Of a stretch of 64,000 bases of DNA, positions 16,400-26,421 are shown in pieces; the stretch's first letter is position 1; every line of letters starts with the position of its first letter. Position numbers and translations under genes: made by a program. The DNA lies in contig NZ_JAJIRO010000002.1 of NCBI RefSeq assembly GCF_025717535.1, positions 496,001 to 560,000 on the forward strand, in the 5' to 3' direction. The notes beneath the pieces are model-generated. The model made no database searches. It had not been told where the DNA came from and saw only the letters and a program-made list of their open reading frames with translations. Source of the stretch: Paucibacter sp. Y2R2-4 (GTDB taxonomy: Bacteria; Pseudomonadota; Gammaproteobacteria; Burkholderiales; Burkholderiaceae_C).

Positions 16400-17965
16400 A
16401 TGTCATGGTTCGATCTTTCGGCTCAGTCCTTGCGCACCCGGTTTGCTTTGATGATCGGCGCCAATGTGATGGCCACCGCCGTGTTGCTGGGCCAAGCGGT
16501 CTACAGCTTTGAGCGCTTGCATGAGGATGCCGAACGCAGCTTTGTGGCCAAAGACGTGGTGGCCGACATCCTGCCGCCGCCCATGTACTTGATCGAGCTG
16601 CGTCTGCTGCTCTCAGAAGCCGTGGAAGGCAGCATCAGCCTCGAACAGAGCAAGCAGGAACTCAAAAGACTGCAGTCGGAGTACCAGGCCCGCGTCCAAT
16701 ACTGGACCGAGAACCCGCCCTATGGCTTGCAGAAGCAGCTCCTGGGTGAACAGCACCAGTCGGCACAACAAATACTCGAGCAAGCAAAAAGCCTGGTGCT
16801 GGACCCGCTGGAACGCAAAGACGCCGAGGCGGCCAAGGCCGGCCTGCAAACCGTGCATCAAAGCTACCTGCAACACCGCCGCGCGGTGGACGGCACGGTG
16901 ACCGCCGGCACCACCTTCGCCGAAACAGCAACTCAAAGCTTCAGCCAAGCGCGCCGCAATGGCATTTTGGCCATGGTGCTGGTGGGCGGCTTGGCCGCAC
17001 TGGGTGTGGGCGGCAGCCTATGGGCGCTGCAGCGCACCATCATGGGTTCGCTCAAAAAGGCCTCCAGCATCGCTCGCACCGTGGCGGATGGGGATTTGCG
17101 CATGCAAGAGGCCGGCAGCGGCAAAGACCGTCCTCCCATGCCCAGCCGCAACGAGTTGCGCAGCCTGCGCCATGACATCCATCAGATGGTGTTGCGGCTG
17201 CGGGAGCTGATCTCCCGTGTGCAGCAAGGTGCGCAGCATGTGGAGACCAACTCGCGCAGCATTTCGCAAGCCAACGCCGAGTTGTCCGCACGCGCCCTGC
17301 TGGAAGTGCACGACCTGGAGCAGGCCAGCGAGGCGCTGCAGGCCATGGACCAACAAGCCAAACTCGGCGCCAGTTCCGCAAGCCAAGCGAATGAGCGCTC
17401 CAGCCAGGCAGCAAAGCTGGCGCGCCAAGGCAGCGCGGATATGCAGGCCGTGGTCGGCGCCATGCAAGAGATCGAGCAAAGCAGCCGCCGCATTGCCGAC
17501 ATCACTGGCGTGATCGACAGCATCGCTTTTCAGACCAATATCCTGGCCTTGAATGCCGCCGTCGAAGCCGCCCGCGCCGGTGAGGCCGGTCGCGGCTTTG
17601 CCGTGGTGGCCAGCGAGGTGAGAACCCTGGCCAAGCGCAGTGCCGATGCGGCGCTGGAGATCAAGCAACTGATCCAAGGCAGCAGCGTGCAAGTGGAACG
17701 CGGCGCCGGCGCGGTGCAACACACGCGCAGCACCATCGACGAGATGGTGGAGCAGGTCGCCGAAGTCAGCCGCTTGATTCAGGGCAGCAGCCATGAGTTG
17801 CAACAGCAACTCGGCTCCATCGCCTCACTGAATCAATTGCTTGACGGCATTGCCCATCGCATCCGCGAGAACAGCGAGATGGTGGACCGCACCGCCTCCG
17901 AATCCGCCGAGCTGCAAACCGAGGGCATCGACCTGAACGAGGCCGCGCAGCGCTTCAAGCTCTGA
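16400..17965 (+). CDS. Methyl-accepting chemotaxis protein
   Basis: A 521-residue receptor. It has a short cytoplasmic start, TM1 at about residues 14-34, a helical periplasmic domain (about 35-188) with a distinctive Pro-Pro-Pro-Met-Tyr motif, TM2 at about 189-212 and a HAMP-like linker. The coiled-coil signalling domain contains the hairpin tip [20 protein letters not shown] near residue 375. Ligand unknown. It lies on the opposite strand between hisD and the hisC half of the pathway, which indicates an insertion or rearrangement. Confidence 0.93.
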   Translation: MSWFDLSAQSLRTRFALMIGANVMATAVLLGQAVYSFERLHEDAERSFVAKDVVADILPPPMYLIELRLLLSEAVEGSISLEQSKQELKRLQSEYQARVQYWTENPPYGLQKQLLGEQHQSAQQILEQAKSLVLDPLERKDAEAAKAGLQTVHQSYLQHRRAVDGTVTAGTTFAETATQSFSQARRNGILAMVLVGGLAALGVGGSLWALQRTIMGSLKKASSIARTVADGDLRMQEAGSGKDRPPMPSRNELRSLRHDIHQMVLRLRELISRVQQGAQHVETNSRSISQANAELSARALLEVHDLEQASEALQAMDQQAKLGASSASQANERSSQAAKLARQGSADMQAVVGAMQEIEQSSRRIADITGVIDSIAFQTNILALNAAVEAARAGEAGRGFAVVASEVRTLAKRSADAALEIKQLIQGSSVQVERGAGAVQHTRSTIDEMVEQVAEVSRLIQGSSHELQQQLGSIASLNQLLDGIAHRIRENSEMVDRTASESAELQTEGIDLNEAAQRFKL

Positions 17966-18009
17966 GTCTGAGCGGGCGAGCGGCCTGCCTACTTTTCTGC
18001 CTGCCCAGA

Positions 18010-19317
18010 TCAGCGCTTCAAGCGCATTTCTGCCGCGCGGGCATGACCTTGCAGGCCTTCGCCATAGGCCAGCTCGGCCGCAATCGGGCCTAGCTTTTGC
18101 GCTCCGGCCTCGCTGACCTCGATCAGGCTGCTGCGCTTTTGGAAGTCGTACACGCCCAGCGGCGAAGAGAAGCGCGCCGTGCCCGAGGTGGGCAAGACAT
18201 GGTTGGGGCCGGCGCAGTAGTCGCCCAAGCTTTCGCTGGTGTAGGCGCCCAAGAAGATCGCACCGGCATGGCGCAGCAAGGGCTCCCACTTCTGCGGATG
18301 CTCGCTCGACACCTCCAAATGCTCAGGCGCGATACGGTTGGAAATCTCGCAGGCCTCTTCCATCGAACGCGTCAGGATCAAGGCGCCCCGCCCTTCCAGT
18401 GAGGCGCGAATCACCTCCTTGCGCGGCATCTCGGGCAACAAGCGCTCGATCGAGGCGCGCACCAGCGCCAAGTACTCGGCGTCGGGGCTCAGCAAAATGC
18501 TTTGCGCCAATTCGTCATGTTCGGCCTGGCTGAAGAGATCCATGGCCACCCAGTCCGGCGGCGTTGTGCCATCGGCCAGCACAAGAATTTCGCTGGGGCC
18601 GGCAATCATGTCGATGCCCACTTGGCCGAACACATGCTTTTTGGCGCTGGCCACATAGGCATTGCCGGGGCCGGTGATTTTGTCCACGCGCGGCACCGTG
18701 GCCGTGCCGTAGGCCAAAGCCGCCACGGCTTGCGCGCCGCCCAGCGTAAAGGCCCGGTGCACACCGGCCACATAGGCGGCCGCCAGCACCAAGGGGTTCT
18801 TTTCACCGCGAGGCGTGGGCACCACCATGATGATCTCGGGCACACCTGCCACTTGGGCCGGGATGGCGTTCATCAACACCGAGCTGGGGTAAGCCGCCTT
18901 GCCGCCGGGCACATAAATGCCCACGCGGTCCAGCGGCGTGACCTTTTGGCCCAAGAGCGTGCCGTCTTCGTCGCGGTAGCTCCAGCTCAGGCCGCACGCC
19001 TCTTTCTGGCGCTCGTGATAACTGCGCACCCGGGCGGCCGCAGCCTCCAGGGCCGAGCGTTGGGCCGGGTTGATGGCCTCAAACGCGGCCTTCAACTCTT
19101 CGCGCGTCAGCTCCAAATTGGCCACGCTGGCGGCATTCAAATGGTCGAAGCGCTGGGTGTACTCCAGCACCGCAGCGTCTCCGCGCGCCTTCACATCGGC
19201 CAGGATCTCGGCCACGCGACCTTCAATGGCGGCGTCGGTCTCGGCGGACCAATGCAGCACGCGCTGGAACTCGGTTTCGAAGTCGTCGGAAGCGGTGCTG
19301 AGTTGGCGCAGATTCAT
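18010..19317 (-). CDS. hisD: Histidinol dehydrogenase
   Basis: A 435-residue zinc enzyme that oxidises L-histidinol to L-histidine in two NAD-linked steps. The family stretches [28 protein letters not shown] and AGPSEI are present, as is the catalytic [12 protein letters not shown] segment with its Glu-His pair near residue 338. Start chosen at 19317 (25 bases after hisG); the frame extends to 19365 into hisG without family-like sequence. It ends 44 bases from the convergent chemotaxis gene. Confidence 0.97.
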   Translation of the reverse strand: MNLRQLSTASDDFETEFQRVLHWSAETDAAIEGRVAEILADVKARGDAAVLEYTQRFDHLNAASVANLELTREELKAAFEAINPAQRSALEAAAARVRSYHERQKEACGLSWSYRDEDGTLLGQKVTPLDRVGIYVPGGKAAYPSSVLMNAIPAQVAGVPEIIMVVPTPRGEKNPLVLAAAYVAGVHRAFTLGGAQAVAALAYGTATVPRVDKITGPGNAYVASAKKHVFGQVGIDMIAGPSEILVLADGTTPPDWVAMDLFSQAEHDELAQSILLSPDAEYLALVRASIERLLPEMPRKEVIRASLEGRGALILTRSMEEACEISNRIAPEHLEVSSEHPQKWEPLLRHAGAIFLGAYTSESLGDYCAGPNHVLPTSGTARFSSPLGVYDFQKRSSLIEVSEAGAQKLGPIAAELAYGEGLQGHARAAEMRLKR

Positions 19318-19342
19318 GGCAGCTGTGGGTTGGCGAGAGTCT

Positions 19343-19984
19343 TCAGGCTTGGATGGCGGAGGCAAAGGCGTCGATCATGCGACGCAGCGGCTCTCGCTTG
19401 AGCTTGAGCGCCGCCTGGTTGACCACCAGGCGCGAGGAGATTTCCATGATGTGCTCCACCTCGACCAAATGATTGGCACGCAAGGTGTTGCCGGTGGAGA
19501 CCAAGTCCACGATGGCATCGGCCAAACCGGTCAGCGGCGCCAACTCCATCGAACCATAAAGCTTGATCAGGTCGACGTGCACGCCCTTGTCGGCAAAGTG
19601 CTGACGAGCGATTTCGGTGTACTTGGTGGCCACGCGGATGCGCGAACCCTGCTTGACCGCAGCGGCGTAGTCGAAGTCATCACGCACCGCCACGCTCATG
19701 CGGCAGCGGGCGATGTTCAGGTCCAGCGGCTGGTACATGCCGTCCACGCCGTGTTCGATCAAAACATCGCGACCCACCACGCCGAGGTCGGCGCCGCCGT
19801 GCTGCACATAAGTGGGCACATCGCTGGCACGCACCAGCACCACCCGCACCTCCGGGCTGTTGGTGCCCAGAATCAGCTTGCGCGAGGTTTCCGGGTCTTC
19901 CAACACCTGAATGCCTGCGGCTTTCAGCAGCGGCAGGGTTTCTTCAAAAATGCGGCCTTTGGACAGGGCTAAGGTAATCATCAA
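19343..19984 (-). CDS. hisG: ATP phosphoribosyltransferase, short form
   Basis: A 213-residue short-form HisG catalysing the first committed step (ATP + PRPP). The N-terminal [18 protein letters not shown] segment and the phosphate loop [12 protein letters not shown] near residue 160 are typical. The short form lacks the regulatory domain and needs a HisZ partner, which is not in this window. It is the first gene of the hisG-hisD pair; only 85 bases separate it from bolA, where murA is often found in relatives. Confidence 0.96.
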   Translation of the reverse strand: MMITLALSKGRIFEETLPLLKAAGIQVLEDPETSRKLILGTNSPEVRVVLVRASDVPTYVQHGGADLGVVGRDVLIEHGVDGMYQPLDLNIARCRMSVAVRDDFDYAAAVKQGSRIRVATKYTEIARQHFADKGVHVDLIKLYGSMELAPLTGLADAIVDLVSTGNTLRANHLVEVEHIMEISSRLVVNQAALKLKREPLRRMIDAFASAIQA

Positions 19985-20069
19985 GGAGCACTCGGGTGAA
20001 ATGACGGCGCTAAAAACCCGCGGGGCACGGAAGGCTGACCGGGGACAGGTCTTGCGCGAATCGTGGGAC

Positions 20070-20336
20070 TCAGTGCCCCGTGGCTTGGGGCTTGGGGTCC
20101 GCCGCCCATTCGGCCGGCGTCAGCGTCTTCATTGACAGCGCGTGGATCTGCTCGCGCATGCGTTCACCCAGCGCTTGGTACACCCGCTGATGACGGCGCA
20201 CCCGGCTCAGGCCTTCAAACTCGGAGGAAACAATGGTGGCAAAGAAATGCCGTCCGTCGCCCTCGACTTGCAGGGTTTCGCAGGGCAGCCCGGAGGCGAT
20301 GTATTGCTGGACTTCAGCGGGAGTAGGGTCGGCCAT
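20070..20336 (-). CDS. BolA/IbaG family iron metabolism protein
   Basis: An 88-residue BolA-fold protein. It has the helix-turn-like [15 protein letters not shown] region containing the conserved His, and the C-terminal [13 protein letters not shown] segment typical of the IbaG/YrbA subtype. Such proteins partner monothiol glutaredoxins in iron-sulfur handling. It lies downstream of the ABC exporter genes on the same strand. Confidence 0.92.
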   Translation of the reverse strand: MADPTPAEVQQYIASGLPCETLQVEGDGRHFFATIVSSEFEGLSRVRRHQRVYQALGERMREQIHALSMKTLTPAEWAADPKPQATGH

Positions 20337-20386
20337 AGTGCGCAGATTCTAGTTTGTGAGTTTTTGCCGCTTGCCAAGTCGATGCT

Positions 20387-21163
20387 TCAGCTGCGGATCT
20401 TGTAGCCGCGCCGCAGCAGTTCCAAGGCAATGCCCGCCACCAAGCAAAAGCTCGCGCCGACCACGCCCAGACTCACCCAAGGCGAGACATCGCTGACCCC
20501 GAAGAAGCCGTGGCGGAAGCCATCGATCATGTAGAAAAACGGGTTCAGATGGCTGACGCCTTGCCAGAAAGCGGGCAAAGAGCCGATCGAATAAAACACG
20601 CCCGACAAGAAGGTCATGGGCATGATGATGAAGTTCTGAAACGCCGCCAGTTGATCGAACTTCTCGGCCCACAGGCCGGCAATCAGACCCAAAGTGCCCA
20701 TCATGGCTGCGCCCAGAACGGCGAAGGCCAAGATCCACAGCGGTTGATCCAGTCCCGGCGGCGCAAACCACACCGTCACCGCCAACACGCCCGTGCCCAC
20801 AGCCAATCCACGCACCACGGCCGCGCCCACATAGGCCACAAACCAGGCCCAATGCGAGAGTGGCGTGACCAGCAGAAACACCAGATTGCCCGTCACCTTG
20901 CTCTGGATCAGGCTGGATGAGGAGTTAGCAAAAGCATTTTGCAGCACGCTCATCATCACCAGACCCGGGATGAGGAAGCTGGTGTAGCCCACCGTGCCAT
21001 AGACCTTCACATGGTCTTCCAAGACATGGCCGAAGACGAGCAAATACAGCACGGCCGTCAGGACCGGCGCCGCCACGGTTTGGAAGCTCACTTTCCAAAA
21101 GCGCAGCACTTCTTTGTAAAACAAGGTGCTGGCACCCTTCAATGCAATAGCGCTGCTCATCAC
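20387..21163 (-). CDS. ABC-2 type transporter permease
   Basis: A 258-residue inner membrane protein with about six hydrophobic helices and the ABC-2 signature near LNPFFYMIDGFRHGFFG in the C-terminal third. GTG at 21163 overlaps the stop of the ATPase gene; an ATG follows directly at 21160. It forms a YadG/YadH-like two-gene exporter with the ATPase. Substrate unknown. Confidence 0.9.
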   Translation of the reverse strand: MMSSAIALKGASTLFYKEVLRFWKVSFQTVAAPVLTAVLYLLVFGHVLEDHVKVYGTVGYTSFLIPGLVMMSVLQNAFANSSSSLIQSKVTGNLVFLLVTPLSHWAWFVAYVGAAVVRGLAVGTGVLAVTVWFAPPGLDQPLWILAFAVLGAAMMGTLGLIAGLWAEKFDQLAAFQNFIIMPMTFLSGVFYSIGSLPAFWQGVSHLNPFFYMIDGFRHGFFGVSDVSPWVSLGVVGASFCLVAGIALELLRRGYKIRS

Positions 21164-22122
21164 GCGGCCCCTTTCTGCGAACTTGCAGGTTGTTCTTCTT
21201 TTTGCATGATCTCGAGGAACACATCCTCCAGATCGGCGCGGCCAATCTCCAAGTCTTCAATCGGGCAGCCTGCAGCGCGCAGGGTAGACAAGATGCCTTC
21301 CACCTCCGAGGCGTCATGCGCCTTGATCTGCACGATGCGGCCTGTGACACGCGAGCGATCCAGCAGCGGCGCCGGCAGTTGCGCATCGGTCTTGAAGCGC
21401 AACATGGTCGAGGCCCGGCCCTTGAGCAGTTCGGAGGTGCGCTCCAGCGCCACCACCCGGCCCTGCTTGAGCATGGCGATGCGGCCGCACAAGGCTTCAG
21501 CTTCCTCGAGGTAGTGCGTGGTCAAAAGCACGGTATGGCCCTCGCGGTTCAGTCGCGCGATGAACTGCCACAAGGTTTGGCGCAACTCCACATCGACGCC
21601 GGCGGTTGGCTCATCCAACACGATCACCGGGGGGCGGTGCACCAGGGCCTGTGCCACCAGCACGCGGCGCTTCATGCCGCCGGAGAGTTGGCGCATATTG
21701 GCTGAAGCCTTGCTGCTCAGGCCAAGGTTCTCCAGCAACTCGTCGATCCAGGCCTCGTTGTTCTTCACGCCGAAGTAGCCGCTTTGAAAACGCAGCGCTT
21801 CGCGCACATTGAAGAAGGGGTCGAAGACCAGTTCCTGCGGCACGATGCCCAGGGCTCGCCGGGCGGCGGCGAAATCGCTCACCACATCATGGCCCAGCAC
21901 CTGGACTTGGCCACCGCTGGCCTGGGCCAGGCCGGCCAAGATGGAGATCAAACTGGTTTTGCCGGCACCGTTGGGGCCGAGCAGGCCGAAAAACTCGCCT
22001 TGCTGAATGTCAAAAGAGACACCGTCCAAGGCCCGGACTTGGCCCCCACGATAGGTCTTGCTGACGTTCTGAAATGAAATGGCCGGCACGGAGCCGGCAC
22101 TGCGCTGGTCGGGTGATTGCAT
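21160..22122 (-). CDS. ABC transporter ATP-binding protein
   Basis: A 320-residue ATPase. Walker A is GPNGAGKT near residue 48, the signature LSGGMKRR near 147, and Walker B VIVLDEPTAG near 168, followed by the switch His in LLTTHYLEEAE. About 75 residues follow the ATPase core, as in YadG/DrrA-type exporters. Start at 22122 chosen because the extra 13 residues of the longer frame look unconserved. Overlaps the permease gene by four bases. Confidence 0.92.
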   Translation of the reverse strand: MQSPDQRSAGSVPAISFQNVSKTYRGGQVRALDGVSFDIQQGEFFGLLGPNGAGKTSLISILAGLAQASGGQVQVLGHDVVSDFAAARRALGIVPQELVFDPFFNVREALRFQSGYFGVKNNEAWIDELLENLGLSSKASANMRQLSGGMKRRVLVAQALVHRPPVIVLDEPTAGVDVELRQTLWQFIARLNREGHTVLLTTHYLEEAEALCGRIAMLKQGRVVALERTSELLKGRASTMLRFKTDAQLPAPLLDRSRVTGRIVQIKAHDASEVEGILSTLRAAGCPIEDLEIGRADLEDVFLEIMQKEEQPASSQKGAA

Positions 22123-22272
22123 GGCGTGATTGTAGGAACAGGGACACAAACGCGCCGCCACAGGGTTTCTATGCGCCCAACTCAGGCCCTATCGCCCCTC
22201 TATGGAGCCAAATCCCTAGGGAACTGCGCGAGCTTGATGCCAGAATCAAGGCAGTAGGAGACAAGCCCGCCC

Positions 22273-22929
22273 ATGGCCACCAAGAAACCGCCACGCCGAA
22301 CAGCCGAACGCATCCTCGAAGTCACGCTCGACTTGTTCAATCGCTTTGGCGAACCGAATGTGTCGACCACGCTGATTTCGGCCGAGCTCGGCATCAGCCC
22401 CGGCAATCTGTACTACCACTACCCAGCCAAAGACGAGTTGATCAACTCGCTCTTCAACCGATACGAGCGCGAGCTCAACGAGTTGTTGGGTGCCGCAGAA
22501 AACGTGCGTCATGTTGAGGATGCTTGGTTGTTCTTTCATATGCTCTTTGAGCTGGTCTGGAAGCACCGCTTTCTGTACCGCGATCTGAACGATTTGCTGT
22601 CCAAGAACCGGCGCCTGGAGATGCACTTTCAAAGCGTGCTGAACCAAAAGGGTCAGGCCATGCGCAATGTGCTGTCCGGCTTGCAACATGGCGGCGCGCT
22701 GAAGATGGATGCCCGGGAAGCTGGGCCTTCTGCCAATGCGATGGTGGTGCTGCTCAGCTACTGGCTCAGCTACGAATATGTGCGCGACCCGCGCCACGCG
22801 CTGGAACCCGAGCAGGCCAATGCGGCCCTGATGCGCGGCGCCTTCCATGTGCTGAGTTTGCTGCTGCCCTATCTGGAGCCCGAGTCCAAGGAACATCTGT
22901 TCGCGCTTGCCAACAAGTACCAAAGCTGA
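22273..22929 (+). CDS. TetR family transcriptional regulator
   Basis: A 218-residue regulator: N-terminal helix-turn-helix (RILEVTLDLFNRFGEPNVS then ISPGNLYYHYPAKDELI, residues about 12-55) and a helical ligand domain of the type with an FLYRDLNDLLSKN stretch near residue 98. AGGAG precedes the ATG. Its 3' end is 13 bases from a TPR gene. Regulators with this C-terminal type often control fatty-acid or PHA genes; that role here is inference from nearby lipid genes. Confidence 0.9.
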   Translation: MATKKPPRRTAERILEVTLDLFNRFGEPNVSTTLISAELGISPGNLYYHYPAKDELINSLFNRYERELNELLGAAENVRHVEDAWLFFHMLFELVWKHRFLYRDLNDLLSKNRRLEMHFQSVLNQKGQAMRNVLSGLQHGGALKMDAREAGPSANAMVVLLSYWLSYEYVRDPRHALEPEQANAALMRGAFHVLSLLLPYLEPESKEHLFALANKYQS

Positions 22930-22942
22930 AGGAGACAAGACC

Positions 22943-23716
22943 ATGGCCAAATGGACCACCTTTCCCCATGACAACGCCGCGTTTCAATACAGCGCTGCCA
23001 GCCTGAAAAAGAACTGGGCGCGCCTGCACGCCGGCGATGCCGAGCCTTGGCCCAAGGACGCAGCCGTGGTCGAGGCTTGGATTCACTTCCACGCCGGCGA
23101 ATTCCAAAAGGCCTATGAGGCGGGTTTGGCCGCCGGTGGTGCCGGCGTCACCGTCGCCAACAAGGCGCAAGCCATCTACGCCAACTATCTGGAAAAGAAA
23201 GAAAAGGTGAAGTTGGAGATGTTCCTCGAAGTGGCCGAACGCGCCGCCGCTTTGCAGACCGAGGAGCCCAAGAACGCCAATGCCTACTACTGGCAAGCCT
23301 ATGCGATTGGCCGCTACGGCCAGGGCATCAGCGTGGCCAAGGCCCTGGCGCAAGGTCTGGGCAGCAAGGTCAAGAATGCCTTGGAAACCACCATCGAGTT
23401 GGCACCCAAGCATGCCGATGCCCACATCGCCCTGGGCGCCTTCCATGCCGAGGTGATCGACAAGGTGGGCAAGCTGCTGGGCAAGACCCAAGGCGCCGAC
23501 ACCGCCACTGGCCTGAAGATGTTTGAGCAAGCGCTCAAACTCAACCCCGGCTGCGCGATTGCCATGATTGAACGTGCCAATGGCTTGGTGATGCTAGAAG
23601 GCGATAAGCGCATGAAGGAGGCCGAAGCTCTTTATGCCGACGCCGCCGCTTGCGAAGCCATGGATGCGATGGAGTATCTCGACATCGCCATGGCCCGCGA
23701 GGAAATGGAAGACTGA
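22943..23716 (+). CDS. TPR-like repeat protein
   Basis: A 257-residue, probably cytoplasmic helical protein with TPR-like repeats: an Ala/Tyr-rich pair near residues 40-70 (AGEFQKAYEAGL), ETTIELAPKHADAHIALGAFHAE near 150 and MFEQALKLNPGCAIAMIERANGL near 193. No catalytic motif or signal peptide seen. AAGGAG precedes the ATG at 22943; a longer frame starts inside the TetR gene. Cotranscription with the TetR gene is likely. Partner unknown. Confidence 0.75.
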   Translation: MAKWTTFPHDNAAFQYSAASLKKNWARLHAGDAEPWPKDAAVVEAWIHFHAGEFQKAYEAGLAAGGAGVTVANKAQAIYANYLEKKEKVKLEMFLEVAERAAALQTEEPKNANAYYWQAYAIGRYGQGISVAKALAQGLGSKVKNALETTIELAPKHADAHIALGAFHAEVIDKVGKLLGKTQGADTATGLKMFEQALKLNPGCAIAMIERANGLVMLEGDKRMKEAEALYADAAACEAMDAMEYLDIAMAREEMED

Positions 23717-23904
23717 GCCCTTTGCAGATGCCCGCCGTGAGATTGTTCACGCTTGAGGCCTGAAATGCGGGGCTTAACCCCCGCACTTGCGGTTGGCCAA
23801 AGCCGGCCAAACTGCCTTAAGCTGCAGCTATCGGATCGGTTTCAACAGCCCCCGAAAAGTCTCCGGGAATACCCTGAACTCCGCAACAGATGAGGTTGAA
23901 CACC

Positions 23905-24261
23905 ATGAAGCGCACCCTGATGACCCTGATCCTGGCACCCTTGGCTGCAGCCTCCTGGGCCGGTGGCAATGAAGTGACCGCCCTGCGCGCCGAATGCGCC
24001 GCCAAGATGAGCGCCGCTGCCGATGTGAGCAGCACCGCCGCCAGCGAGTACCAATTCGTTTACCGCAAGGGCGAGTACCGCGGTGAAAAGCAAAACGGCA
24101 AGACCGTGGCCTGCAATGACTCTCAGTACAGCGCCTTCTTGGCCAGTGCTGACCCGACCCGCGTGATGGCCGCCTACCCCACCGCCGCCGGCAAGCCCAA
24201 TATCAAGCCGAACCTGAAACCCAATCTGGCCGATCAAGCCACCAAGGTGCCCGCCAAGTAA
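23905..24261 (+). CDS. Small secreted protein of unknown function
   Basis: A 118-residue protein with a signal peptide (Lys-Arg, hydrophobic core, Ala-x-Ala-type cleavage near residue 18). The mature part is short, with two Cys, a YRKGEYRGEKQNGKTV segment and an Asn-Pro-Lys-rich tail with near-repeats (PNIKPNLKPNL). I recognise no family. AGGTTG-type spacing precedes the ATG at 23905. A strong terminator follows, so it is probably monocistronic. Confidence 0.65.
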   Translation: MKRTLMTLILAPLAAASWAGGNEVTALRAECAAKMSAAADVSSTAASEYQFVYRKGEYRGEKQNGKTVACNDSQYSAFLASADPTRVMAAYPTAAGKPNIKPNLKPNLADQATKVPAK

Positions 24262-24285
24262 TTGGCCGACCGGCAGTGAGATCTA

Positions 24286-24308
24286 AGGGCGCCTCTGGCG
24301 CCCTTTTT
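24286..24308 (+). terminator. Rho-independent terminator
   Basis: Perfect 8-bp stem AGGGCGCC / GGCGCCCT with a three-base loop, followed by TTTTT. It ends the small secreted protein gene and lies just before repeat copy A. Confidence 0.85.
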
Positions 24309-24356
24309 CATTCTGTCGTCCATTGTTGCCACATCGCCAACTTTGAACTTGCGCGA

Positions 24357-24890
24357 CCGGCACTGCGGCCCGGGCAGCCGTCTGGCTCATGGCTCGGGGG
24401 CCGTCACTACGTGTCGGCTTCCCTGCGCTGCTCGCATCTTGGGGCCGGCGCAGAACTCACTCCACTCGCTGCGCTCGTTTCGTTCAAACATGCTGCGCCA
24501 AGTCAGATGTTGAAGCGCGCTGCGCGCGCACCCCAAGCTGCTGCGCTGCTCAGCCCCTCACAAATCGCCCGGCAACTGCCCGGCCCGCAGTGCACTTGCA
24601 TAGCGAGCGAGGTGCTTTGCCTCGGTGGCAAAAACCAAACCCGCAGGTGGCCCGGCCTGCCGACGGGCTATTTGCGCCCGGCCGAGGGCGCAGCGGAGCG
24701 GGTCAGGCGCGCGGAGCGCGCTTCAACTTCTGACTTGGCGGCACTTGTTTGAGCGCAGTGAGCGAAGCGAACGCAGCGAGTTTGCCGCCGCTGACCCGTG
24801 CAGTGAGCAGCGAGGGCAGTCGGCTCGCCAGAGCCGACCCGGGCACCATGAGCACGGCGGAAGGCTGGGTGACCGGAGCGAGCGAACTCC
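24357..24890 (+). repeat. Long interspersed repeat, copy A
   Basis: About 534 bases that align along their length with the reverse complement of 46078-46605. Shared landmarks in order are a GGCACTGC start, CTCATGGCTCGGGGGCC, CCCTGCGCTGCTCGCATCTTGGGG (split by small differences), a GAGCG/GCGAGC-rich stretch and the hairpin GTCGGCTCGCCAGAGCCGAC near the end. Open frames cross it, but the frames differ between copies, so it is probably not coding. It fills the gap between a terminator and the convergent wax ester synthase gene. No other gene seen in 24309-24901. Confidence 0.8.
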
Positions 24891-24901
24891 AGCCTAAAAC
24901 A

Positions 24902-26326
24902 TCACTCCCAAGGCAACATCATCGTCAGCATCAGCAACTTGTCGAACTCAGGCGAGAAGCGCTTGATGATGTTCTCGGGGTCGGGGCAAAGTTGGGTGTC
25001 GGTGATCAGGCCAAACTGCACCCGCCCGGCATAGGTGAGGATGCTGACGCCCACACCGATATCGCCCGACTGCGGCACCCAGAACAAGACCCGTTCCACC
25101 GTGGAGCCGCAGAACTTCATCGGCTCGGTCGGGCCCGGCACATTGGTCATCACGGCCGTCGCCTTCTTCGCGAAGATGTTCAGCATCGCATGCTGCACCG
25201 GCTTGATCAAAAGCCCCGCCACCGACAAGAGACCAAAGGCCAAGACCGGCTGGAAGCTGCCCTTGAGCTCATTCATGCGCGCCTTGACCGCGAACAGTCG
25301 CTCGACAGGATTGGCAATGCCAATTGGCAGCACCAGCGGCACCAGGCCGAAACGATTCCCCAGCTGATAAGCCTTGTCCAACGGCCGCAAATTGACCGGC
25401 ACCATGGCGCGGATCTCTTTGCCCGTGGGGTCTTCACCCATGTCGCGCAGATAACTGCCAATCGCACCGGCCACGCAACTCAACAACACATCGTTGATCG
25501 ACGCACCCAAGCCCTTGCCCACCGCCTTGACAGCGTCGAGCTGCAAATCATCGCCCCAGGCCACGCGCTTGGTGGTGCCGGGTTTGCCTTTGAGCCGGGT
25601 ATGCGAGTCATCCGGCATGAAAGCAAAAGCCGCCACATCGCTGACGGCTTGGGCCCCCATGCGGGCCATGTCCACCGAGCTGTCGATCGGGTGCGGCGGA
25701 TGCACCCAGGCATCGACCGATTTGGCCATGCCGGAACCGGCCACGCCAATGGCCTTGATAGCCAGATCGGACATGGGGCGAAGCAGGCTGTCGGTCAGCC
25801 AATCGGCATCATCGCGAGGCTGCTGCTTGCGACGCGGCGGCTGGCGGCCACCGTCGGTGATGGACAGCATCACCGAGGTCAGCGCTATGCCGTCGCCAAT
25901 GCAATGGTGGATGCGCACGATCAGACCGCTGCTGCCGTCGCCCAAGTCCTCGATCAGTTGGAATTGCCACAAGGGATGAGCCGGGTCCAAGGGCTGCATC
26001 GCCACCTCGCCCACGCGCTCCATCAAGGCGGCTTGGCCCGTCTGGCCGGCCTTGCCGCGCACCGGCAGCAAAACCTCGGCCACCACATGGCGGTCAATGT
26101 CAAAGTCTTCGTCATCCACCCATTGCGCGCCAAGCGCGTCTTCCACCACCTTTTGGTGAAAACGCGTGTACTGCAAAAGCTTGTCCTGCACCCGCTCTTT
26201 CAGTGCGGCCAAGGTGATTTGCGGTCGCAAGTACCAGACCCCGACGATCATCATCAGATTGGACTCGGTGTCCATGCGCAGCCAGGCGGTATCCACCTTG
26301 GACATGCGTTCTTGCAGTTGAGGCAA
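24902..26326 (-). CDS. Wax ester synthase / diacylglycerol acyltransferase
   Basis: A 474-residue bifunctional WS/DGAT enzyme that esterifies acyl-CoA with fatty alcohol or diacylglycerol for neutral-lipid storage. The catalytic HHxxxDG motif is HHCIGDG at about residues 140-146, and the C-terminal DUF1298 part has NVPGPTEP. Start: a TTG at 26326 has a good GAGGAG ribosome site six bases upstream; ATGs at 26353 and 26305 lack one, and 26353 lies inside a palindrome. Divergent from the acyl-CoA-binding protein gene. Confidence 0.92.
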   Translation of the reverse strand: MPQLQERMSKVDTAWLRMDTESNLMMIVGVWYLRPQITLAALKERVQDKLLQYTRFHQKVVEDALGAQWVDDEDFDIDRHVVAEVLLPVRGKAGQTGQAALMERVGEVAMQPLDPAHPLWQFQLIEDLGDGSSGLIVRIHHCIGDGIALTSVMLSITDGGRQPPRRKQQPRDDADWLTDSLLRPMSDLAIKAIGVAGSGMAKSVDAWVHPPHPIDSSVDMARMGAQAVSDVAAFAFMPDDSHTRLKGKPGTTKRVAWGDDLQLDAVKAVGKGLGASINDVLLSCVAGAIGSYLRDMGEDPTGKEIRAMVPVNLRPLDKAYQLGNRFGLVPLVLPIGIANPVERLFAVKARMNELKGSFQPVLAFGLLSVAGLLIKPVQHAMLNIFAKKATAVMTNVPGPTEPMKFCGSTVERVLFWVPQSGDIGVGVSILTYAGRVQFGLITDTQLCPDPENIIKRFSPEFDKLLMLTMMLPWE

Positions 26327-26351
26327 AGCGGTCTCCTCGTGTATTAGAGTC

Positions 26352-26376
26352 ATTGCCCAACACAATGCTGGGTAAT
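26352..26376. promoter_or_regulatory. Candidate shared operator between WS/DGAT and ACBP genes
   Basis: ATTGCCCA at 26352-26359 and TGGGTAAT at 26369-26376 form an 8-bp inverted repeat with one mismatch and a nine-base centre. It lies in the short region between two divergent lipid genes. Binding by a TetR-type regulator is conjecture. Confidence 0.35.
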
Positions 26377-26421
26377 ATGCTCGGCGTCCATCCCGATTGT
26401 TACCACTATCTAGGAGTCTCA

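Noticed and set aside
23766-23786. TGCGGGG/CCCCGCA hairpin after the TPR gene as a terminator
   Set aside because: No T run on either strand, so left out as a terminator.
24749-26347. 532-codon plus-strand frame
   Set aside because: Starts in repeat copy A and continues antisense to the wax ester synthase gene.
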